The position numbers and the translations under genes were made by a program. 60,538 nt of DNA from JAHDCJ01 sp039028895. Its GTDB lineage: Bacteria; Bacteroidota; Bacteroidia; Chitinophagales; Saprospiraceae. A model generated the notes under the pieces. That model saw nothing but the letters and a program-made list of their open reading frames with translations, ran no database searches and was not told where the DNA came from. Below are positions 9,155 through 22,400 of this stretch, one piece after another. How positions within the stretch are numbered: position 1 is the first letter of the stretch; each line of letters begins with the position of its first letter. The DNA is taken from positions 1-60,538 of the forward strand of contig JBCCHF010000040.1 in assembly GCA_039028895.1 (NCBI GenBank), read 5' to 3'.

Positions 9155-9185
9155 CTAGAAATCGGTAAAAGTGGGTTTTTACTGG

Positions 9186-10316
9186 TTATTTTTCGACTTT
9201 GACAAACCTTTCTATTGTTAGCCTGAGGTTATTGATAAAAGGCTGAATGAAATATACACCATTAGCAAGTCTTCTGGTGTCAATTTCGTACTTATTGAAT
9301 CCTTCTACGAGGCTTCTGTCAGTTTCGATGACCTTTCTTCCTAAGTCATCAAATACAAGGAACTTGATGGTACCTTCTCTGTGCGAATCAAATACAAAAG
9401 TGAGTTCATCAGACACTGGATTTGGATAAATATCAAATAATCCTCCATGAATTTCACAATCAGATTCAAGCGCTATAACAGGAGAATATTCAAAAGAACC
9501 ATCAAGATCAACAGACTTCAGTCTATAGTATAATTTACTGGCTCCAATATCATCCTGAAAGCTATAGGTAGTTGGTTCTCCAATACCGCCAATAGCTTCA
9601 ATCGCAGTTACTATTTCCCAGTCCGAACCATTCCTGCTTCTTTCAACATTGAAATGGCTGACATTGACTTCGTTTTCAGTTACCCAGTATAATTTAGGCA
9701 AACATTCAACGATTTCTCCTGTGAAGGATAACAAATCAAGGGGCAATGGTGGACAACTGGTAATAGGGCTATAATTCCCAAACCAAGCATTGGCAAATCC
9801 AGTACCATTATTAACCATTTGACTTCCAAAAGAAGTCAACGAATTTCCAATATTTACACTACTCTGATTGACAGCGAAAGGATCCGATAAATTATCAATA
9901 ACTTCAATTTCTGCTGTACAATCCAAAGCATTATTAAATGTAAATAATAATACCTCCTGCCCTGGCATATAGGGGTATTGCCTTGAGGCACCTCCTAAAC
10001 CAAAAGCAAAATAATCGTAGGTGTCGTTTTCTGGCGGCATTGGTACAAATACGTTATTTACCCAATCTCCGAAGCCTGGAAAAGCTCCATTGGATTGCAC
10101 ATTTGTAACAACCAAGGTCCCGGTTGGCGCTTTGATAGAAAACTGCCCGGTTCCAGTAATATTGAACGGTGGCGTCCACGTAGTATTTGACCGCATGTAG
10201 GCCTCGTAAGTCGTTCCTGATGCATCAAGACGCACAGTGAACTCTACTCCGGTCTGAGCTAAGGAAGAACTGGCTAAGAAGAGTAGGAATGTGAAGAAAA
10301 ATAAACTTGATTTCAT
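9186..10316 (-). CDS. T9SS-exported surface protein, function unknown
   Basis: 376 residues. The signal peptide ends at about residue 20 (SSLAQ). Residues about 22-160 form a beta-rich domain (VEFTVRLDASGTTYEAYMRS; GQEVLLFTF; DCTAEIEV) that is reminiscent of cohesin-like folds but lacks a decisive motif. Residues about 195-285 are the Fn3-like spacer often placed before a T9SS tail (PLPLDLLSFTGE; LYWVTENEVNVSHFNVERS). From about 296 to the end is a T9SS C-terminal domain (YPNPVSDELTF; GVYFIQPF). The gene lies 127 bp downstream of the giant gene on the same strand, with a strong terminator between, so it is probably transcribed separately. A remnant resembling its 3' end lies at 8745-8785. Export is well supported; the role is not. 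Confidence 0.7.
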   Translation of the reverse strand: MKSSLFFFTFLLFLASSSLAQTGVEFTVRLDASGTTYEAYMRSNTTWTPPFNITGTGQFSIKAPTGTLVVTNVQSNGAFPGFGDWVNNVFVPMPPENDTYDYFAFGLGGASRQYPYMPGQEVLLFTFNNALDCTAEIEVIDNLSDPFAVNQSSVNIGNSLTSFGSQMVNNGTGFANAWFGNYSPITSCPPLPLDLLSFTGEIVECLPKLYWVTENEVNVSHFNVERSRNGSDWEIVTAIEAIGGIGEPTTYSFQDDIGASKLYYRLKSVDLDGSFEYSPVIALESDCEIHGGLFDIYPNPVSDELTFVFDSHREGTIKFLVFDDLGRKVIETDRSLVEGFNKYEIDTRRLANGVYFIQPFINNLRLTIERFVKVEK

Positions 10317-10380
10317 TTCGATCGATTTTATATCGGGTTAAGATTCATATAAAGATAATGTTTCTCTAAAATTAAACTTG

Positions 10381-10430
10381 AAAAGGAGAGCCGGATTTTT
10401 TGAACCCGATATTTTACCGGCTCTCCTTTT
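10381..10430 (-). terminator. Strong terminator of the giant surface-protein gene
   Basis: AAAAGGAGAGCCGG (10381-10394) and CCGGCTCTCCTTTT (10417-10430) form a perfect 14-bp stem, 14 bp past the stop at 10444. The minus-strand 3' flank is T-rich. Confidence 0.75.
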
Positions 10431-10443
10431 CTGTTATATCACC

Positions 10444-13400
10444 CTATGGTCTCGGTATTTGCTCTGGTAATACAAAGTTGACCAGGAATGATGTATTTGG
10501 TGGATATGATAATACGTTGAAGAATATCAAGTCCGAATCGTTATTTGGTCCCTGGAAGATCGCCTCTCCATTCATATTAACATCACCCTGGTGATAACCC
10601 GGGTAAACCCAGTTAGTCAGGAATGAAGAGTTATCAGGATCAAGCAATACATTAAAGAATATGGATGCAGGATCATCGGCAGGTCCCTGGAAGATTACAT
10701 TGTAATCCGCATTCACATCTCCTGCCCATAGGCCCGTTACGGTACCAGGAAGAATTTCCTTCTGGGCAAACATGCCGAATGTCGGTGTTGTTGGCAATGT
10801 AAAGTCTACCAATACAGGCACCGGAGCAAGTGGTATTGCTGTAGCTGTCATTACACCCAGGTGGTTCCTGTGATTCACTGCAACAAAGTAGGAATCTGAT
10901 GGATAACCGTCGAAAATGACTGGTGAAACACCATCCAGATCTACTACATCTGCATCTCTCTGTACCAGAGCAGACCTTGTCGCTACTACAACCTCAGGGT
11001 CTGCATTACTGCGTAGCTCAATGAATACCCAATCAACAATAGCATCAGCACCAGTAACTGTTAGTACAGATGTATCGATCGACTCTGTTCCACCCTGGTC
11101 ACCAACATGTACGAATTGAGGCATTGCATCATAAGGCTCATCCAATGGAATGAACTCTCTTGTTCTCAAGCTATCCCACATCAGACCACTTCCGAAATCG
11201 TATGGTCCTTGCAAGAATACCCTGAGTGTCAATGCTACACGTGGTGAAGACTCAACAACAACATATACTGTCGCCTGGTCACAACCACTGATGCCATCAC
11301 ATACCTCGTAGATAAACTGATCAGTACCTGAGAATCCAATAGCTGGTGTGTAAGTAAACGTTCCATCAGGATTGAATACTACCGTACCATTACCTGGATT
11401 CGTAAGCTGAGAAAATGCGAGTGGTGCATCTCCATCAGGATCGTAATCATTCAATGAAGCATCTCCACTTACTGGTGTGTTGAATGGTGTATAGTACACA
11501 TCATCAACAGCAACAGGTGGATCATTTGGATTACCATTGTCAGGATTAACAAGGATAGTTACCGTTGCATCATCGCATCCACTGATGTTATCACATATCT
11601 CATAGGTGAATACATCTGTTCCTGTAAAGCCAGGATTCGGGATGTAGGTGTAAGTACCATCATTATTGTTAAACAACAAGCCATTTGATACACCAGTCAA
11701 AGTAACAGGTGTCGTCAATGGATCACCATCAGGGTCATAATCGTTACTGATCACATTAATGGTCACTGCTGTTCCCATTTCAGTTTCAGTCGCATCATCG
11801 TTCGCTACAGGTGGATCATTTTCTCCATCTGTTGTGTCGATAACATCAATCGTAACAGTAGCTGTGGTACAAAGTGGTCCGGGAACACCGTCATCACATA
11901 CTTCATACATGAAGGTGTCTTCACCTGTAAAGCCAGGATCCGGAGTATAAGTATAACTGCCGTCAGGATTAAGGGTAACTGAACCGTTAGTCGTTGGCAC
12001 AGTAGTTCCACCAGGAACTACAGGTGTGCCGTTAACCATGGTTACTACCAGGTTATCACCATCAGGATCGTAATCATTAGTCAGAACAAGTCCGTCAACC
12101 GGTGTATCGATGAATGTATTATTAATATCATTAATCGCTACAGGAGGATTGTTAATCGGGTTAATTACGATGTAAACAGTAGCAGCATCACATCCACTGA
12201 TACCATCACATACTTCGTAAGTGAAATTATCAGGTCCTGAGTATCCAGGATTTGGTGTGTATGTGAACGTTCCGTCACCATTGAAGAAAACGATACCGTT
12301 TGATGGCAAGCTGGTTTGACTGAAAGTCAATGGCGCATCGCCGTCTGGATCGTAATCGTTCAGACTGGCATCACCCACTACAGGTACATCAATTTCCGTA
12401 AAGTAGGCATCATCAACACCAACAGGTGGATCATTGGCCATACCATTATCTGGATGAACTGTGATCGTTACTGTAGCATCATCACAAAGACCCATTGGAT
12501 CGCAAACCTCATAGGTAAACATGTCAACTCCTGTGAAACCAGGATCAGGTGTGTATATGAATGTACCATCACCATTATTAACGACCATACCATTTGAAGG
12601 AGGTGTCAATTGAACTGGTGTTGTGAGTGGATCGCCGTCAGGATCGTAGTCGTTTGGTACAACGTTGATCGTAACTGGTGTATCCATCTCAGTCTGTGTA
12701 TGGTCATCATTAGCTACAGGTGGTGAATTATCCGGACCGTCTGGTGGCAGTACTTCAATAGTTACTGTTGCCATATCGCAAAGTGGACCAGGGATACCGT
12801 CATCACACAAGGTGTAAGTGAAAGTATCTTCACCATTAAATCCAGGATCCGGGGTATAGATATATGTACCGTCGTTGAAGATGGTTACTGTACCATTCGG
12901 TGTCGATACAGTAGTACCGCCCGGAATAACAGGGGTTCCATCTATTTCAGTAACAGTAATATTATCTCCATTTGGATCACTGTCGTTTGTTGATACATCG
13001 CCAGCTACTGGTGTGTCAGTGAACGTGTCATTGATATCATTGATCGCAACTGGAGGATCATTGACAGGACCAACTACAATATAAACTGTAGCTGCATCAC
13101 AGCCGCTAATACCATCACATACCTCGTAAGTAAATTGATCAGGTCCGTTAAACCCTGGATTTGGTGTGTAAGTGTATGTTCCATCAGGATTGAACACTAC
13201 CATACCATTTGCAGGAGGACTGGTTTCAAAGAACGTTAACGGAGCATCTCCATCAGGATCAGAATCGTTGAGTGATGCATCACCTGAAACAGGTGTATCC
13301 TGTAAGGTGTATGAAACATCATCAACAGCTTCTGGCGGATCATTTGACATACCATTATCCGGAGTAACTGTAATTGTTACCGTAGCATCATCACAAAGAC

Positions 13401-16400
13401 CAGCAGGATCACAGATCTCGTAGGTAAACATATCAACACCTACAAAACCAGGATCTGGTGTATATGTGAATGTACCATCACCATTCTGAACAACAGAGCC
13501 ATTTGACGGTGAAGTCAATTGGTTTGGTGTGGTCAACACATCTCCATCAGGATCGTAATCATTGGAGATTACATTGATTGTGATTGGTGTACCTTCCTCT
13601 GTTTCAGTAGCATCATCATTCGCTACCGGAGGATTGTTATTTGGACTGGTTACATCAATTACATCAATAGTTACTGTTGCTGTGCTGCAAAGTGGACCAG
13701 GAACACCATCATCACAGATCTCGTAGGTAAATGTGTCTTCACCGGTGAAACCAGGATTCGGGGTGTAAGTGTAAGTTCCATTCGGGAACAAGGTCGCCAT
13801 ACCGTTAGGTGTGCTAACTGTTGTTCCACCAGGCACTACTGGCTGGCCATCAATCATGGTAACCGTAATGTTGTCACCATCAGGATCACTATCATTTGTT
13901 AACACATCTCCTTCAACTGTTGTATTCACAAAAGTATCGTTGATGTCATTAACTGCAAGTGGTGGATCATTGACAGGACCTACAACAATGTAAACTGTAG
14001 CCTGATCGCAACCACTAATACCATCACAAACCTCGTAGGTAAACTGATCAGGACCAGTGTAACCTGCATTCGGGGTATAAGTGTATGTACCATCAGGATT
14101 GAATACAACCGTACCGTTCGACGGAATACTCGTTTGTGTGAATGTCAATGGTGCATCTCCATCAGGATCGTAATCGTTGGTGGAAGCATCACCTGAAACA
14201 GGCGTATCCTGAGTAGTGTATGAAACATCATCAACAGCAACAGGTGGGTCGTTAGCCATGCCATTATCCGGCGTAACAACGATCGTTACTGTTGCCTGAT
14301 CACAAAGACCAGATGGATCACAAACTTCATATACAAATGAATCTTCTCCTGTAAATCCAGGATCTGGTGTGTAGGTATAAGTACCATCACCATTATTAAC
14401 TAACATGCCATTCGTTGGTGGTGTCACCGTTGTTGGTGTTGTTAGTGGATCTCCATCTGGATCGTAATCATTTGGTGTTACATCAATAGTTACCGGTGTA
14501 TCTTCCTCTGTCTGTGTCGCATCATCGTTGGCAACAGGAGGATTATTATTCGGATCAGTTGGCTCGAGCACTTCAATCGTAACTGTAGCAGTCGTGCACA
14601 ATGGTCCGGGTGTACCGTCATCACAAATCTCGTAGGTGTAAGAATCCGTTCCTACGAAGCCAGCATTTGGCACATAGGTGTAATCACCGTTAGGGAACTG
14701 GGTAACAGAACCGTTAGTTGTTGCAACGGTTGTTCCGCCTGCCATTACTGGTGTTCCATTAACTTCAGTGACCGTGATATTATCACCATCAGGGTCATAA
14801 TCGTTAGTAATTACGCTACCACCTACTGGAATATCAACCAGGGTGTTATTGATATCATCAATAGCAACCGGTGGATTATTATCAGGTCCAACGACAATGT
14901 AAACCGTTGCCTGGTCACATCCGCTGATACCATCACATACTTCGTAAATGAATTGATCAGGACCAGTGTAGCCAGCATTTGGCGTATAAGTAAACGTTCC
15001 ATCAGCATTGAATACTACACCACCATTGGTCGGTGAACTGATTTGCGTAAAGGTTAATGGTGCATCGCCATCAGGATCGTAATCGTTGGTGGAAGCATCA
15101 CCTGAAACCGGGGTATCAAGTGGTGTGTAAACTGCATCATCAACTGCAACAGGCGGATCGTTGGCCATACCATTATCTGGTGTAACAACAATCGTTACGG
15201 TTGCTGGATCACAAAGACCAGATGGATCACAGATCTCGTAAGTGAAACTGTCTTCACCAGTAAACCCTGGATTCGGGGTGTAGGTAAATGTACCATCACC
15301 ATTTTGTACAACATTACCATTTGAAGCTGGTGTCAACTGAGTTGGTGTGGACAACACATCTCCATCAGGATCGTAGTCATTTGGTGTGACATCAATGGTA
15401 ACAGGGGTATCTTCCTCGGTCTGGGTCGCATCATCATTTGCAACAGGAGGATTGTTCATTGGGTCGTTTGGCTCAATGACTTCAATCGTTACTGTTGCTG
15501 TGGTGCAAAGCGGTCCAGGAAGCCCGTTATCACAGATCTCGTAGGTATAAGTATCCAAACCTACAAAGCCAGCGTTAGGCGTATAAGTGTAAGATCCGTC
15601 AGGGAAGATCGTTACAGAACCATTAGGTGTTGGTACTGTCGTTCCGGCAGGAACAACTGTTGTACCGTTAACCTCAGTTACTGTGATGATATCATTATCA
15701 GGATCATAATCATTCGTCATTACGTTGCCACCAACAGGTACATTAACCAGCGTGTGGTTGATATCGTCAATCGCAACCGGCGGATTGTTGATTGGACCAA
15801 CCAGCAGGTAAACTGTAGCCTGGTCACAACCACTAATACCATCACATACTTCATAGATAAACTGGTCAGGACCAGAGTATCCTGGATCAGGCGTATAAGT
15901 AAACGTTCCGTCAGGATTGAATACTACGCCACCATTGGTTGGTGAACTGATTTGTGTAAAGGTCAATGGTGAATCGCCATCTGGATCGTAATCATTGAGT
16001 GAGGCATCACCTGAAACAGCAGTTTCATAAGGTGTGTAGTATGCATCATCAACAGCTACTGGTGGATCGTTAGGATCTCCATTATCAGGAGTAACTACGA
16101 TCGTTACTGTCGCCTGATCACAAAGTCCAGCTGGATCACAAATCTCATAGGTGAAGCTGTCTTCTCCTGTGAAACCAGGATCTGGTGTATAGGTGAATGT
16201 ACCATCACCATTCTGTACAACAGAACCGTTTGACGGTGAAGTCAACTGGTTTGGTGTGGTCAACACATCGCCATCAGGATCATAATCATTTGGCGTAACA
16301 TCAATGGTTACTGGTGTATTCTCCTCGGTCTGTGTCGCATCATCATTCGCTACAGGCGGATTATTCATTGGATCACTTGGATCAATAACCTCAATCGTTA

Positions 16401-19400
16401 CAGTAGCCGTAGTACAAAGCGGACCAGGAACACCATCATCACAAATCTGGTATGTGTATGAGTCGAATCCGACAAATCCGGCATTTGGTGTGTACACATA
16501 AGAACCATCAGGGAACTGGGTAACAGAACCATTAGGTGTTGCTACTGTCGTTCCGGCAGCAATTACGGCCATGCCGTTCACCTCGGTTACAATGATATTA
16601 TCACCATTTGGATCATAATCATTGGTCATCACATTGCCACCAACTGGTACATCAACCAGTGTGTGGTTAATATCATCAATGGCAACCGGTGGATCATTAG
16701 AAGGACCAACAAGAATATAAACCGTCGCCTGGTCGCATCCACTGATACCATCACATACTTCATAAATGAATTGATCAGGTCCGGTGTAACCAGCATTTGG
16801 TGTATAGGTGAAGGTACCATCAGCGTTGAATACGACACCACCATTAGTTGGTGAAGTCAACTGTGTAAACGTCAATGGCGCATCTCCATCAGGATCATAG
16901 TCATTGAGTGAAGCATCACCGGAAACAGGAGTATCCTGTGGGGTGTAAGCTACATCATCTACAGCAACAGGCGGATCATTCGACATACCATTATCAGGGG
17001 TAACTACAATAGTTACAGTCGCTGGATCACAAAGACCAGCTGGATCACAAATTTCGTATGTGAAGCTGTCTTCTCCAGTGAAACCTGGATCCGGGGTATA
17101 TGTAAATGTGCCATCACCATTTTGGACAACAGAACCATTGGAAGGTGAAGTCAACTGGTTTGGTGTTGACAACACATCTCCATCAGGATCGTAGTCGTTA
17201 GGTGTAACGTCGATGGTTACTGGTGTATTCTCCTCGGTCTGTGTTGCATCATCATTAGCAACTGGCGGATTATTCATTGGATCATTTGGCTCAATGACCT
17301 CAATTGTTACCATTGCTGTTGTGCAAAGCGGACCAGGAACACCATTGTCGCAGATCTCATACATATAGGTGTCAGTTCCTACAAAACCGGCGTTCGGTGT
17401 ATAGGTATAAGAACCATCTGGGAAGATCGTAACAGAACCGTTAGGTGTCGGTACCGTGGTTCCCGCAGGAATTACTGGTGTACCATTCACCTGGGTGACC
17501 ATGATGATATCATTATTCGGATCATAATCATTGGTCATGACCAGTCCACTTACAGGAACATCTACAAGTGTATTATTAACATCATTGATTGCCACTGGAG
17601 GATCATTCATCGGACCAACCACAAGATAAACTGTAGCTGTATCACAACCGCTGATACCATCACATACATCGTAGATAAACTGATCAGGGCCAGAATACCC
17701 AGCATTCGGTGTATAAGTGAAGGTTCCATCCATGTTGAAGGTAACCATACCGTTTGATGGCATGCTAAGCTGGCTAAACACTAATGGTGCATCGCCATCT
17801 GGATCATAATCATTTGTTGATGCATCACCTGAAACAGGCGTTTCAAATGGTGTATAGTAAACATCATCAACTGCAACTGGTGGATCATTAGCCATTCCGT
17901 TATCCGGAGTAACTACGATCGTTACCGTTGCTGGATCACAAAGACCAGCTGGATCACAAATTTCATAAGTGAAGCTGTCTTCTCCGGTGAAACCAGGATC
18001 CGGGGTGTAAGTAAACGTACCATCACCATTCTGAACGACAGAACCATTAGAAGGTGAAGTCAACTGGTTTGGTGTTGACAACACATCACCATCAGGATCA
18101 TAATCGTTAGGAACAACATCAATAGTTACAGGAGTATTCTCTTCCGTTTGTGTATGATCATCATTCGCGATCGGTGGATTATTCATTGGATCTGTAGTAT
18201 CGATAACCTCGATAGTTACAATGGCTGGATCACAAAGCGGACCAGGAACGCCATCATCACAAATCTCATAGCTGAATGTTTCAAATCCTACAAATCCAGG
18301 ATTTGGTGTATAAGTATATGAACCGTCAGGGAATATTGTTACTGAACCGTTTGGCAGACCAACTGTCGTACCGCCTGGTACAACTGGTGTTCCATTGATT
18401 TCAGTTACTATAATATTATCTCCATCAGGATCAAAATCGTTGGTCATTACCAAGCCGCCAACAGGTACATTAACCAGGGTGTTATTAACATCGTTAATCG
18501 CCACTGGAGGATCATTAGTTGGTGGTGGTGGTTGAGTAATGGTTGCATTATCGAATATCTGGCAACCGTTGGCATCTGTGATCGTCACAAAGTAGGTGCC
18601 GGCTGTCAAACCATTTAGGTCTTCAGTTGTAGCACCATTTGACCATTCGTAAGTATAAGCAGGTGTTCCACCCATTACGGTAAGGTCAATATCACCATCT
18701 GAATCTCCAAAGTTGGCAAGCATCTCGCCCATCGCTGAAGAGGTCAGAGCAGGTGGCTCAGTTAGCGTGTAACTTCCGGTTGCTGTACATCCGTTATCGT
18801 CTGTAACTGTAACATCGTAAGTTCCGGCAACAAGCATTCCCGGATCTTCATCAGATGATGTAAATCCACCAGGTCCACTCCAGCTGTAGGACAAGCCGCT
18901 TCCGCAGTTGGCCCCACCAGTTACAGTAAGATCGATATCACCATCATCTTCTCCGTTACAGGTTACGTTGGATCCGTTATAATCTGAAAGCGTCGCTGAA
19001 AGACTCATCGCTGAGGCCTCGGCTGTTAGTGTTTGCGATGCAGTTCCTGTGTTGCCACAAGCATCAGTAAAGGTCCAGGTACGAGTTACGATATAAGGAT
19101 CGCCAGGACATCCTGATCCACCATTATCCGTATCTGAGCCCGTTACCATTCCGGTTCCGTCACAGTTGTCGGTCCACGTTAGATCGCCTGCTGCTGGAAT
19201 ATCCGAAATACACTCTACAGAGACATCAGTTGGTGGTGCATCGAAGGCAGGATTTTCATTATCATCAACTGTTATTGTCTGTGAAGCAGTACCTGTATTT
19301 CCACAAGCATCTGTATAGGTCCATGTTCTTGTTATCGTGCCACCACAAGGGCCACCTACCAAGGGTCCATCGGAGCCAGTCACTGTACCCATACCATCAC

Positions 19401-22400
19401 AGTTATCGGTCCACCCAAGATCAGTCATCGCTGGTACATCAGTCTCACATTTTACTGTAATATCTGCTGGTGCAGCATTGAAAACAGGATCAGTGGTATC
19501 TACTATGGTAAAGGTTTGTGTTTCAGTTGCTGTATTGCCGCAGGCATCAGTATGTGTCCACGTCCGGGTGATTGTGCCACCACATGGGCCACCAACAAGT
19601 GGTCCGTCAGAGCCGGTTACAGTACCTGCTCCATCACAGTTATCTGTATATCCAAGATCAGTCATCGCTGGTACATCGGATTCACATTCTACGGTTTGGT
19701 TTGCAGGTGGGGCATCAAATACAGGATCTTCTGAATCAACAACAGAAATAATCTGGGAAATTGATACTGCGTTACCGCAAACATCGGTAAAGGTCCAGGT
19801 CCTTGTAATTACAAGAGGACTTGCTGGGCAACCAGTTCCTCCATTGTCCGAATCAACACCGGTCACTGTGATATTTCCATCACAATTGTCTGTTGCGGTA
19901 AGATCACCCGGTGCAGGAACATCCGCAATGCAATCATAATTCTCGGCAGCTGGAGCCATTGGAGGTACAGGGTCAGTTGTATCATTAATAGTGAACACCT
20001 GGGAAGCTGTACCTGTGTTACCACAAACATCAGTATAAGTCCAGGTACGGGTAACTGTACCACCACAGGTATCGCCAACTAATGGACCGTCACTTCCTGT
20101 AACAGTGCCATTACCGTCACAGTTATCAGTCCAGGCAAGGTCAGTCATTGCTGGGATATCCGCCAGACACTCTACAGTTGCATCTACTGGTGGAGCTGCA
20201 AAAACAGGGTCTGTAGTGTCCGTTACAGTAATTGTTTGTGATGCTGTTCCTGTGTTGCCACAAGCATCGGTAAAGGTCCACGTGCGTGTGATTGTGCCAC
20301 CGCAGGTACCGCCTGTCAATGGTCCGTCAGAACCAGTAACAGTGCCTGAGCCATCACAGTTGTCGGTGTAACCCAGGTCAGTCATTGCTGGTACATCGGA
20401 TACACACTCTACGGTTACATCTGCTGGGGCAGGATCAAATACCGGATCAGTATCATCTGCCACAGTAATCGTTTGTGAAACTGATGAGCTATTACCACAT
20501 ACATCGGTGAATGTCCATGTACGGGTGATGATCAAAGGATCAGCTGTACAACCAGCTCCACCATTATTCATATCCAATCCGGTAACGGTAATATTACCAT
20601 CACAGTTATCTGAAGCCGTCAGGTCACCAGCAGCAGGTACATCTGCCAAACACTGGTAAGACTCTGCTGCAGGGGCTGCAGGAGCTACAGGATCTGTGGT
20701 ATCATTTACAGTTATTGTCTGTGATGCTGTTCCTGTGTTGCCACAAGCATCGGTAAAGGTCCATGTACGCGTTATTGTTCCACCGCAGGTACCGCCTGTC
20801 AATGGTCCGTCAGAACCAGTAACAGTGCCTGAACCATCACAGTTGTCGGTGTAACCCAGGTCAGTCATCGCTGGCACATCGGATACACATTCTACGGTTA
20901 CATCTCCTGGTGCAGGATCAAATACAGGTGCAGTGTCATCTGCAACTGTAATCGTTTGTGAAACTGAGGAGCTATTACCACATACATCAGTAAATGTCCA
21001 CGTACGGGTGATGATTAGTGGATCAGCTGTACAACCAGCTCCACCGTTATTCATATCCATTCCGGTAACGGTAATATTACCATCACAGTTATCTGAAGCC
21101 GTCAAATCACCAGGAGCAGGTACATCTGCCAAACACTGGTAAGACTCTGCTGCAGGGGCTGCAGGAGCTACAGGATCTGTAGTATCATTTACAGTTATTG
21201 TCTGTGTTTCTGTTGCTGTATTTCCACAAGCATCGGTATATGTCCAGGTTCTCGTGATTGTACCTCCACAAGCGCCACCTGTAAGTGGTCCATCTGAACC
21301 AGCTACCGTACCACTGCCATCGCAGTTATCGGTCCAGTTTAAGCTGGTCATTGCAGGTACATCTGTAATACACTGAACGGAAACGTCTGAAGGTGCTGGA
21401 TCCAAAACAGGATTTACATCATCAATTACTGTTATAGTTTGAGAAACTGATGCTGAATTCCCACAGCCATCAGTGAATGTCCATGTACGAGTGATAATTA
21501 ATGGACTTGCTGCACAACCTGCACCGCCATTGAAGGAATCAACGCCTGTGGCATCGATTGTGCCATCACAATTATCTGTTGCGGTTAACATCCCTGGAGA
21601 AGGTACATCTGCCAAACAAGCATAGTTCTCATCAGCAGGTGCTGCCGGAGGAACAGGATCCGTATTATCGTCTACTGTAATTGTCTGAGTCGCAGTGCCA
21701 GTATTTCCACACCCATCTGTATAGGTCCAGGTACGGGTAATAGTACCTCCGCAGGCACCACCTGTTAACGGGCCATCAGAACCAGTTACCGTGCCTGAAC
21801 CATCGCAATCATCTGTCCAGCCAAGATCTGTCATCGCTGGTACATCAGCAAGACATTCTACTGTAACATCAGCAGGAGGAGCACTAAATACCGGATCTGT
21901 AGTGTCATTTACATTTACCGTTTTATCACAAACCACCGGGCTGCCCATACAACCCATACAGTCAATACTTGCTTGTACTGTGAAACTGGCATTACAGGTA
22001 CTTCCAGAGGTTACCGTTACTGAAGAACCACTTGCTGCAAGGATCGTTCCGTTACCAGAAATGGTCCAGTTGAAAACGGGACTTGAACAATCAGTAGGCG
22101 TTGAAGCCGTAAATACTTGCTGACTGCCTGGGCAAACAGGTCCATCAGGGCCAGAAACCATACAATCTCCACAATCTGGGTCTAGGAAATATCCAAAATT
22201 ATTTTCACAAGAATTCTCAAGTGGACTTGCAAACGTAACCGTTTGTACGTCAGGCGTTGTGCTAGTCGAACCTGGTGGGTAATCTGCAGTATTAACCTCT
22301 ACTAAAAAGGTTTCACTTTGGCATGTTTGCTGGATTTCAAGACGAGGCCGATTGTTTACATCTGTAGCATCATCTGAGTATAAGTAAAACCAATCACTTC

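Larger units (their letters stand above)
8382..9185. other. 804-bp gene-free stretch holding relics of duplicated 3' ends
   Basis: No intact gene is present. The part next to 8382 is AT-rich with no visible gene. From 8707 to 8970 lie, in order, a terminator, a short segment resembling the 3' end of the T9SS gene at 9186, a hairpin, and a short decayed piece of the giant gene's C-terminus; these are listed separately. The remainder (8971-9125) shows nothing I can support. Confidence 0.55.
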
